From: GCA-2746605 sp963710615
Lineage (GTDB): Bacteria > Bacteroidota > Ignavibacteria > Ignavibacteriales > Melioribacteraceae
Direction: 5' to 3'
Length of the DNA stretch: 64,000 nucleotides
Assembly (NCBI GenBank): GCA_963710615.1
Contig: CAVQBF010000020.1
Location: forward strand, 1-64,000
In this document: one piece after another, positions 28,448-36,772 of the stretch
How positions within the stretch are numbered: position 1 is the stretch's first letter
Layout of the letters: the number at the start of each line of letters is the position of its first letter
Made by a program: the position numbers and the translations under genes
Notes under the pieces: model-generated
The model's database searches: none
Told to the model about the DNA's origin: nothing
Seen by the model: only the letters and a program-made list of their open reading frames with translations

Positions 28448-29422
28448 ATGCTATTTACATGGCGAAAAAAAATATTGATATTTCTGCTACTTGCAAGTAG
28501 CAGTGCTTTCTCTTTTGAAAAAGTTGGAACTACTTCGTTTCAATTTCTAAAAGTCATTACTACAGCACGTGCAGCTTCAATGGCAGGTGCATACACAACA
28601 ATAGCATCGTCTGCCGATGCTGTTTTTTGGAATCCTGCAGGACTCACAAAGGTCTCAAAATTCGGAGTTGCCTTTGGGTACTTGGACTACTTTATGGATG
28701 TTAAGCATATGTCCTTTTCTACAGCATATTCGTTTGATCAATTGGGTACTTTTGCTCTGTTCGGAATGATAGCAGATATTGGTGATGTTTATGAAACTAG
28801 AGCAGAACTGCTTGCATTCGATGCCTCTGGAAATTATAATCCAGGTCTTACGGGCAATATCTTGAATCCCAAGTCGATGGTTTTCGGTTTATCATACGCC
28901 TATAACCTAAATGACAGATTTACATTTGGTATAAGTGTTAAATATGCATCCGAAGATTTAGTTCTGGAAAGTGCTAATGCGATAATTTTTGATGGCGGAT
29001 TTAAATATAATACCAACTTCAAATCAATTGTAATTGGTGCAGCTTTGCGTCATTTTGGCCCTGATGTTAAATATGTTAATTTTAGTTATCCTCTTCCTCA
29101 GACATTTAATATCGGTATTTCAACCTATCTTTTTTCAGATGATGATCCGCTTATTTCAAAACTAAATAACAATTCGCTTCTTTTTTCTTATGATTTGGTT
29201 CAACCACGCGACTACGATCAGCAGCATGCTGTTGGTTTAGAGTATTCTTTCAATAAGATGATATACTTAAGAGGTGGATATTTATTTAATGGAGACCAAG
29301 AAGATGTTACAGCTGGTTTAGGTTTAAGATACAATAACTATAAGTTTGATTATTCTTATAATAATATGGGTGAATATTTTGGTAATTCCCATCGTTTTTC
29401 AATTAGTTTCGAAATAAATTAA
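28448..29422 (+). CDS. PorV/PorQ-family outer-membrane protein
   Basis: A 324-residue beta-barrel protein. After the signal peptide it has the hallmark 'ARAASMAGAYTTIASSADAVFWNPAGL' near residues 38-65, shared by PorV/PorQ (UPF0164) and FadL-like proteins. Alternating beta strands run to the final 'RFSISFEIN'. PorV is a T9SS component that shuttles substrates to the attachment complex; PorQ is a relative. Many Ignavibacteria genomes have multiple paralogues, so this may be a locus-specific helper for the T9SS proteins encoded on both sides. It starts 21 nt after the previous gene. Confidence 0.75.
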   Translation: MLFTWRKKILIFLLLASSSAFSFEKVGTTSFQFLKVITTARAASMAGAYTTIASSADAVFWNPAGLTKVSKFGVAFGYLDYFMDVKHMSFSTAYSFDQLGTFALFGMIADIGDVYETRAELLAFDASGNYNPGLTGNILNPKSMVFGLSYAYNLNDRFTFGISVKYASEDLVLESANAIIFDGGFKYNTNFKSIVIGAALRHFGPDVKYVNFSYPLPQTFNIGISTYLFSDDDPLISKLNNNSLLFSYDLVQPRDYDQQHAVGLEYSFNKMIYLRGGYLFNGDQEDVTAGLGLRYNNYKFDYSYNNMGEYFGNSHRFSISFEIN

Positions 29423-29434
29423 ACGGAATAACTA

Positions 29435-30957
29435 ATGTTGAAGAATTTAAAATTTTACAAAATTATTTTTTTAGTCATGCTATCTGTGATATTTACACCT
29501 AATTTATTTGCGCAACATAGAGGTGATGATATTACATTTCAAGGCTTAACAAATCAAAATGATGCTAGTGTAAGATATACTGCAATGGGATCTGCAGCTA
29601 CCTCCTTAATCGGTGATGTATCATCAATGTTTTATAATCCTGCTGGATTGGTTGGAGTAGAGAAGCTTCAAGTCTCAGTATCCGCTAATAGTTATAATTC
29701 ATCATGGAGAGAAAACCAGCATTATCGTCCAAACAGATTTTTTGTAACTTTACCGTTTTATTTAGAAGGATTATACACACCGCTTCCGGAAGACAATGGT
29801 ATGTTCGATCATGAAAGGGTTTGGACAGAGGATCAACAAATTGATTCATCATACATTGTAAATTTACCTGATTTAGGATTAGATCCATTTGGTGAAGAAG
29901 CTGCTGATTGGAAAAAAGAAACTAGCAAGTTTACTTTTAATAATATTGCTGTAGCTTATCCATTTAGTATTGCAGACAATAAGTTTGTCATTTCCGCGGG
30001 ATATTTTAGACAATATAATATCGAAGATTTTGATAGAAACGACACTTATCTAAATCCGCATATTGGATATTTAGGCTATGGTGAAATGGGTAGGGTAAAT
30101 GGTGTCGATACATTAATAGTTGATTGGTTTAGATATAAAAGACAAAGATCTGGTCCTATTGATAATATTACTGGAGCACTCGCTTATGACTTTAATAAGT
30201 ATGTGAAGATTGGGTTTGGTTTTAAAACTAACTGGGGTGAAACAGATGATCTACTTTCCATCAGCCAAGTTGGGACATTTGATTTAGTCCGTGAAAATAG
30301 ATTCAGATATTCATACATTGACTCATCATTAGTCTATGAGGGGGTTTCAAATTTCTCATCGACTTCATTTAATATTGGTCTACTTTTTAACTTTGAGAAA
30401 TTCAAAGTTGGTTTAAATGTTGATCTGCCATATACTATTGAAAGAGATTGGGATTATACAGTTACAATATCTGATTCAAACGGATTATCAACAAGCAAGC
30501 AGACCGGTATTGATAAATTAAAAATTCCTGCTGTATTTAATTTTGGTGTAAGCTTTCAACCTACTCAAAATTTCACTGCTGCTTTTGATTATGAATATGC
30601 ACCTTATAGTAATACTGAATTTGAATTTTCAAACAGCAGATACGAAGCAAAATAATTATGTTGACCGACATATCTTAAAAATCGGTTTAGAGTACATGCC
30701 CAACTGATTATTTGTCACTACTAGCAGGTTATAGAAACATACCTTCTACATTTGTTCCTGATGGTTCATCAGATACTGAAAGTGGTCCAGATGCAAACAG
30801 TATTACTGGTGGGCTTTCAGTGCACACATTTTTAGGAAGGTTAGATTTATCATACGAATACCGAACTCTAAAATATTATGATTCATATTTCAGCAATACT
30901 AATTATGTTACGGAATCTTACAGTAATTTCATGATTGGATTCCTATTCAGTTTATAG
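29435..30957 (+). CDS. PorV/FadL-like outer-membrane protein (two frameshifts)
   Basis: The beta-barrel protein of about 500 residues carries the motif 'VRYTAMGSAATSLIGDVSSMFYNPAGLVGV' near the N-terminus and ends 'SNFMIGFLFSL'. The main frame stops at 30655 after 'SRYEAK'. A second frame encodes 'NNYVDRHILKIGLEYMP', and a third, after about 30708, encodes 'TDYLSLLAGYRNIPSTFV' to the end. The first break lies in an AAAA run and the second beside CCCAAC, so assembly errors are likely. It starts 12 nt after the PorV-like gene. The two share the same fold and probably arose by duplication. A role in T9SS or hydrophobic/oligomer passage is possible; none is proven. Confidence 0.75.
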
Positions 30958-31012
30958 AAAAATTTCTTATAAATATAAATTAACTTATCAATTTAATTAG
31001 GAGGACAGGCCA

Positions 31013-32647
31013 ATGAAAAAAGTAGTATTACTTTTTCTCTTTTTATTTACAGTCTCAATTAGCATAAATTATGCTCAGACACGTATTGATGTGACGGATG
31101 AGTTTGATTTTCAACTTGCTATTAATTACGCGAACCAAAATGGGGTTGATACTGTTTTACTAACAACATCCGGGGGTTTATATACAACAACGGATACTAA
31201 TTATTATAATATTACCTCTCCAATGGTAATAATGGCTCAACCTGGTCTTGCAGAAATGCCTACTATTACTCATAGTGATGATAGTGCAAGTGTCATTGAA
31301 ATATTTAGGATTTCAAATGATTTTACAATTGAGGGAGTTATGTTTGATGGTGCTCATCCTCAAAGTCATGGCGTTAAATATGCTCTAAGAGCAGGTAATG
31401 GTCCAAATGAATTTCCGGAATTTAAGACCGGATCAAATATTATCATTAGAAACTGTGTATTTAAGGATTTTTATCAGGGTAATGATCCTGAAGGCCCAGG
31501 TTATGCCTTATATTTTTTAAAAGGTGTTGTTGCTGGAACTGTTATAGTTGAGGATTGCGTTATAGAAAATATTGGTGATGAAGCAATTAGAATGACTGAA
31601 ACAGAAAAGTTTGCAACAGAAAGAGTTTTAGATACTCTAATAGTAAGAAATACCACTTTTACTAATATTGATGCTGAATGTATACGGTTCTATGCAGACG
31701 TTGATACAGCTACAGTTGATGCCTATGTTATGTTGGAGAATCTTACAATAAATAACTCAGCAACTAGAGTTATGTATATTAAAAATAATCAGTATGCAAC
31801 GGCTCGAAATATAATAGTTTCAAATTCGAGGTTGCCTGGCAATGATCGTCTTGACAGGTCTGATTATATTATGGAATTACAGCAAAAAGGTTCTGTGATT
31901 ACAAATATTGATACATTCAATATAGTATATGGTCCAGTTCCTAGAGAGAATAAATTAAATACCTCTAAAGGTGCTGTTGATATTGATGATGCAACTATAT
32001 TCAGTTTTGATCCAATGTATGCAGATCAAGCTAACGGAGATTACACTCTTGCAGCAAATTCTCCTGCACATTTTTCTGGTGAAAATAATGCTAATTTAGG
32101 TGATAGTAGATGGGTTAATCCATCGCCATCAGTTTCCCCACTGAATGTTGAAATTATTGGTGAAGGCTCTGTTGAATTCAGTCCTGAAAGATTAGGATTG
32201 GTCTTTGAAAATGGTACTCCAGTACAAGTTACTGCAATAGCAGATTCAGGTTATGAATTTATTGGCTGGGGTGGAGATATTTCTGGTTCAGCAAATCCGG
32301 AAACAATTACAATTGATGCGGCTAAAAACATAACTGTGTCATTCGATCCTTTAACAAATGTCAAAGATGATCTCAATGTTCCTAATGTATATTCATTAGA
32401 ACAAAATTACCCCAATCCTTTTAATCCTTCAACTTCAATTAAGTTTTCGATTAAAGAGACAGGACTAACTTCATTGGTAATATACGATTTACTTGGTCAA
32501 AAAGTAAAAACACTGTTTGAAAAAGAGGTTAAAGCTGGGATTCATTATTATTATTTAAATGCTGCAGATTTATCTTCTGGAATTTATTTATATCAAATAA
32601 AATCGGGAGATTTTATTGCGACCAAAAAATTGATGTTATTAAAATAG
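31013..32647 (+). CDS. Secreted beta-helix protein with InlB-like repeat and T9SS signal
   Basis: This 544-residue protein has a signal peptide ending near 'NYAQ'. A right-handed beta-helix module follows (about 25-365; 'IIIRNCVFKDFY', 'IVEDCVIENIGDEAIRM', 'LIVRNTTFTNIDAECIRFY'), similar to DUF4957/DUF5123-type regions found with PL6 enzymes. Next are a Bacterial_repeat/InlB-B-like domain (about 375-450; 'AIADSGYEFIGWGGDISG') and a T9SS type-A sorting domain ('LEQNYPNPFNPSTSIKF' to the end). No PL6 Lys/Arg catalytic pair is visible, so it may bind rather than cleave polymer. Its helix is most like the third module of the next gene. A GGAGGA precedes the ATG. Confidence 0.75.
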   Translation: MKKVVLLFLFLFTVSISINYAQTRIDVTDEFDFQLAINYANQNGVDTVLLTTSGGLYTTTDTNYYNITSPMVIMAQPGLAEMPTITHSDDSASVIEIFRISNDFTIEGVMFDGAHPQSHGVKYALRAGNGPNEFPEFKTGSNIIIRNCVFKDFYQGNDPEGPGYALYFLKGVVAGTVIVEDCVIENIGDEAIRMTETEKFATERVLDTLIVRNTTFTNIDAECIRFYADVDTATVDAYVMLENLTINNSATRVMYIKNNQYATARNIIVSNSRLPGNDRLDRSDYIMELQQKGSVITNIDTFNIVYGPVPRENKLNTSKGAVDIDDATIFSFDPMYADQANGDYTLAANSPAHFSGENNANLGDSRWVNPSPSVSPLNVEIIGEGSVEFSPERLGLVFENGTPVQVTAIADSGYEFIGWGGDISGSANPETITIDAAKNITVSFDPLTNVKDDLNVPNVYSLEQNYPNPFNPSTSIKFSIKETGLTSLVIYDLLGQKVKTLFEKEVKAGIHYYYLNAADLSSGIYLYQIKSGDFIATKKLMLLK

Positions 32648-32675
32648 ATTTATTAATATAATTAGGAGTACATGT

Positions 32676-35600
32676 ATGAACTGCTTTAAGAAGTACTTAT
32701 TTATTTTCTCTTTATTTGTATTAGGTAGTATCAGTTATGCACAGACAGTACACTCTGTTACAGCGGGCGACAGTACATTGGCAGCTGCAATTGCTGATGC
32801 AGCTGATGGTGATATTATCGAATTGGTTTCTGATGGCGGTCTTTATACCAATCCAAATCAGATTGAAATCGATAAGAGTCTTATCATAAGAGGCCACGCT
32901 GATTTAACCGTGAAACCAGTCATTAAGTATGTCGGTACATCTACGAGTGCCAATATATTTAAAGTATTGGGATCCTCTAAAGTATTATTTAATGGACTTG
33001 AGTTAGATGGTGATGGAGTAGCTGATGGTGCTGCTTCCCTTGCAAAGTATGCAATTCGATTTGAGAATACAGAATTAACAGATACCATGAATATTAAAAT
33101 TAACGATTGTTATATTCATGATTATCTGGAAGCAATACTAAAACCATTTCCAGCAACAATAATTGATAGTATGGTTATAAGCAATTCAATTTTCGGCGGT
33201 GCTGGTAAAGAAGGTATATTATTCTATTCTGGTTCAACAAGTGATCCTCAAGTTGAATTAGGTTATGCAGAAGTAACAAACTGTACATTTTATGATATTC
33301 TAAGAGAAGCTGTTAAAGGAGATACTAATCCAAATACAAAAATAATGGTTGATCATTGTACATTCTACAATATTGGAGGTAATGCAGATAAGCCATTTAT
33401 TTATGTTGATGATGCATTAGATGTAGTAGTAAAGAACAGTATATTTCAGCTAAATTCAGAAGTTGGAAATCATATTAGATTAGAAGATGCATCTGGTAGT
33501 TTTGTTAGTAATTGTATTATTTGGGAAGTATCTGATAAAGAAATAGATAATGCAACAGTTACTGATACACTATTTGCAGATCCATTATTTGCTGATCCTG
33601 CTAATTATGATTTTACCTTGGATTTAGGTTCTCCAGCAATTGGATATGCTGATGATGGATCAGCTGCTGGAGATGTACGTTGGGACCCAACTGCGCTTCT
33701 TCCACGGACACATAAAGTTGAAGCTGGGATTGATGTTTTGAAGCCTGTAATTGATGCAGCAAAATCAGGCGATATAATAGAATTAGTTTCAAGTGGTGGT
33801 CTATATTTATCAGTTGACCAAATTGAGATTGATAAAGATTTGACTATTATGGCGGCTGAAAATATAGCTCAAAAACCAATTGTGAAATATATTGGTACAT
33901 CTACGAGTGCCAATATATTTAAAGTATTGGGATCCTCTAAAGTATTATTTAATGGACTTGAGTTAGATGGTGATGGAGTAGCTGATGGTGCTGCTTCCCT
34001 TGCAAAGTATGCAATTCGATTTGAGAATACAGAATTAACAGATACCATGAATATTAAAATTAACGATTGTTATATTCATGATTATCTGGAAGCAATACTA
34101 AAACCATTTCCAGCAACAATAATTGATAGTATGGTTATAAGCAATTCAATTTTCGGCGGTGCTGGTAAAGAAGGTATATTATTCTATTCTGGTTCAACAA
34201 GTGATCCTCAAGTTGAATTAGGTTATGCAGAAGTAACAAACTGTACATTTTATGATATTCTAAGAGAAGCTGTTAAAGGAGATACTAATCCAAATACAAA
34301 AATAATGGTTGATCATTGTACATTCTACAATATTGGAGGTAATGCAGATAAGCCATTTATTTATGTTGATGATGCACTAGATGTTGTTGTAAAGAACAGC
34401 GTATTTCAACTAAATACAGAAGTTGGAAATCATATTAGATTAGAAGATGCATCTGGTAGTTTTGTTAGTAATTGTATTATATGGGATGTATTTGATAAGG
34501 AAATAGATAACGCAACAGTTACTGATACACTATTTGCAGATCCATTATTTGCTGATCCTGCTAATTATGATTTTACTCTTGGTGAAGCATCACCGGCAAG
34601 GACATATGGTCCTGGTGGAACTCCAATAGGTGACTTAAGATGGGCTGTTGATCCTAATGCAGTCATACTTTCTGTTGTTACTAATGGTCAAGGTATAGTG
34701 ACCTTAGATCCTCCTGGAAATATCTATTCGCCTGGAACATCTGTTACTTTAACGGCTGCAGCTGATTTAGGTTGGGAATTTACAGGATGGAGTGGAGATG
34801 TAAATCCATTTCCTCCAAATCAAAACCCGACAACAGTTACAGTTAATAGCAACATTACTGCTGTAGCAACCTTCAAGAATTTAACACCTCAAGTGAGCTT
34901 GACCATTGATTCAATAGGCCTTGGAAGTGTTGTTGTAAATCCACTACCTGGTGATGATGGAACATATGATCAAGGCGAAACTGTTGAACTTACAGCAGTA
35001 CCTGCTCCTGATTGGGAATTCGTTGAGTGGTTGGGTGATTTTACTGGAACTGATAATCCTATTTCATTTAATGTCGATTCAAATATGGTAGTAACTGCTT
35101 CCTATCAAAGTACACTTACACAATTTGCTCTAAATATTACTGTTGTGGGAAAAGGTAGTTACCAAGCAGATCCAGTGCCCGTAATTGCTACCTACGATAC
35201 AAATACTGTGGTAGTATTAACTGCTAGTCCTGCTATTGGGTGGACTTTTAACAGTTGGTCCGGAGATTTATCCAGTACTACTATGGTTGATTCTGTAGTA
35301 ATGGATAGTGATAAAAATTTGACCCTTACTTTTGATGAAGAGCAAGTACCTGGTGGAGTATTAGCAATTGATGATAGTTGGGATTTAATGGATGCAGTTG
35401 ATTTTGCAAATAACAATAGCACTGTTAATACCCTAAAACTAACCACAAGCGGTGGAATTTATACTACACTAAAGAGTGGAACTGTGGAAGTAAAAGTTCC
35501 ATTGAGTATTGTTGCTGATGATAGTTTAGCGGAGAAACCAATAATTACCAATACTAATCCTGATGGAGTTGAAGGTACAATAGATATACTTAGGGTATTC

Positions 35601-36719
35601 GATGATATTATGCTTAAAGGGGTAATTATTGATGGTAGCACAGACTACTCTGCAGGAATGAAATATGCTGTTAGATATTCTAATTCAACTGCCCCTGATA
35701 CAGTGAAATGGGGTTCTAATGCTATTTTTGATAATGTAGACTTTAGACACCTTTATGATGATGGTAAGGAGACTGGCGATGGGCATGCTTTTAAACTTGA
35801 TGTAAACATGATTCTTGGTACAGTTAAATTTGAGAATTGTACTTTTGATGATATCGGTTATGAAGCAATCAGAATTTCAGATACTGAAAAGTGGCTCACC
35901 GATAGAGCATTAGATTCTTTGATTGTAAGGAATTGTACATTTACAAATATAGATGCTGAAGGAATTAGATATTATTCTGATTTGGATCCAACAACTCCTG
36001 ATGCACCAGTAATTGTTGAGCATGTAACTTTTTACAATAGTGCAACAAGGACTATGTACCTTAAAAATAGTGGTGGAGCAATTGTTAGAGATATTATTAT
36101 TGCTAATACTAGAACTTCTGGTCATGGTAGGGATGGTGACTTAATGGATGCACAAGGAGCTGACGGCGGTGTTGCATTAACTTATGTAAGCCACATAGAT
36201 ACATTCATGGTTAAGTCAGTTCCCATTAACTCGGCAGATGGCATGGTTGACTCTGCAACCATATATGGTCTAGATCCTCAGTTTGAAGATCCGGAAAACT
36301 ATAATTTTACATTGCCATCTACTTCACCAATGTATGGGCTTGCACATGATGGATTAGCACTCGGTGATCTTAATTGGGCAACTAATCCTCCAGTTGGGGT
36401 AGATGAAATAGAATTGATTCCTATAGAATTTAGTCTAGAACAAAACTATCCGAATCCATTTAATCCTAGTACGACAATTAAATTTGCATTGCCGATTGAA
36501 TCAAGAGTATCAATAAAAATATATAATTCAATTGGTCAAGAGGTTGCTAAATTGGTTAACGGAGAATCATTAAATGCTGGTTATCACCAAAAAATATGGA
36601 ATGCTAAAAATGATAATGGTGTTGGTTTAGCCTCCGGATTTTATATTTATAGAATCGAGGCAGTTGGAACTAATGGCAAAGAATTTATGCAAACAAATAA
36701 AATGATTTTCCTAAAATAG
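32676..36719 (+). CDS. Giant modular beta-helix surface protein (three helix modules, T9SS)
   Basis: The 1347-residue protein has a signal peptide (ends near 'SYAQT'), helix module 1 (about 25-335), module 2 (about 345-655) and three InlB/Bacterial_repeat domains (about 663-890; each with 'GWEFTGWSGD'-type motifs). Module 3 (about 895-1235) resembles the protein encoded just upstream, and a T9SS type-A signal ('LEQNYPNPFNPSTTIKF') ends the protein. Modules 1 and 2 are near-identical because of a 482-bp perfect DNA duplication. No catalytic PL6 motif is seen in any module. The architecture suggests a cell-surface polysaccharide-binding or scaffolding protein. A strong terminator follows the gene, so it closes the first transcription unit. 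Confidence 0.75.
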   Translation: MNCFKKYLFIFSLFVLGSISYAQTVHSVTAGDSTLAAAIADAADGDIIELVSDGGLYTNPNQIEIDKSLIIRGHADLTVKPVIKYVGTSTSANIFKVLGSSKVLFNGLELDGDGVADGAASLAKYAIRFENTELTDTMNIKINDCYIHDYLEAILKPFPATIIDSMVISNSIFGGAGKEGILFYSGSTSDPQVELGYAEVTNCTFYDILREAVKGDTNPNTKIMVDHCTFYNIGGNADKPFIYVDDALDVVVKNSIFQLNSEVGNHIRLEDASGSFVSNCIIWEVSDKEIDNATVTDTLFADPLFADPANYDFTLDLGSPAIGYADDGSAAGDVRWDPTALLPRTHKVEAGIDVLKPVIDAAKSGDIIELVSSGGLYLSVDQIEIDKDLTIMAAENIAQKPIVKYIGTSTSANIFKVLGSSKVLFNGLELDGDGVADGAASLAKYAIRFENTELTDTMNIKINDCYIHDYLEAILKPFPATIIDSMVISNSIFGGAGKEGILFYSGSTSDPQVELGYAEVTNCTFYDILREAVKGDTNPNTKIMVDHCTFYNIGGNADKPFIYVDDALDVVVKNSVFQLNTEVGNHIRLEDASGSFVSNCIIWDVFDKEIDNATVTDTLFADPLFADPANYDFTLGEASPARTYGPGGTPIGDLRWAVDPNAVILSVVTNGQGIVTLDPPGNIYSPGTSVTLTAAADLGWEFTGWSGDVNPFPPNQNPTTVTVNSNITAVATFKNLTPQVSLTIDSIGLGSVVVNPLPGDDGTYDQGETVELTAVPAPDWEFVEWLGDFTGTDNPISFNVDSNMVVTASYQSTLTQFALNITVVGKGSYQADPVPVIATYDTNTVVVLTASPAIGWTFNSWSGDLSSTTMVDSVVMDSDKNLTLTFDEEQVPGGVLAIDDSWDLMDAVDFANNNSTVNTLKLTTSGGIYTTLKSGTVEVKVPLSIVADDSLAEKPIITNTNPDGVEGTIDILRVFDDIMLKGVIIDGSTDYSAGMKYAVRYSNSTAPDTVKWGSNAIFDNVDFRHLYDDGKETGDGHAFKLDVNMILGTVKFENCTFDDIGYEAIRISDTEKWLTDRALDSLIVRNCTFTNIDAEGIRYYSDLDPTTPDAPVIVEHVTFYNSATRTMYLKNSGGAIVRDIIIANTRTSGHGRDGDLMDAQGADGGVALTYVSHIDTFMVKSVPINSADGMVDSATIYGLDPQFEDPENYNFTLPSTSPMYGLAHDGLALGDLNWATNPPVGVDEIELIPIEFSLEQNYPNPFNPSTTIKFALPIESRVSIKIYNSIGQEVAKLVNGESLNAGYHQKIWNAKNDNGVGLASGFYIYRIEAVGTNGKEFMQTNKMIFLK
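32934..34375 (+). repeat. Intragenic 482-bp perfect direct duplication
   Basis: Positions 32934-33415 are identical base for base to 33894-34375, an offset of exactly 960 bp (320 codons). To the right, similarity continues at about 93% to roughly 33615/34575, and to the left only at protein level. The perfect block embedded in diverged homologous sequence is the pattern expected from recent gene conversion or a collapse/expansion of repeat units. Confidence 0.95.
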
Positions 36720-36729
36720 TAATATCTAT

Positions 36730-36764
36730 GTTGGCTGAGTACTCTTAATGCTCAGCCAACTTTT
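36730..36764 (+). terminator. Rho-independent terminator
   Basis: GTTGGCTGAG (36730-36739) pairs perfectly with CTCAGCCAAC (36751-36760) around an 11-nt loop, followed by TTTT. It separates the outer-membrane/beta-helix unit from the lyase and catabolic genes. Confidence 0.9.
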
Positions 36765-36772
36765 CTTATTTA

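Noticed and set aside
32934..34375. Tandem gene duplication
   Set aside because: The two copies are in the same reading frame of one continuous protein, so it is an internal module duplication.
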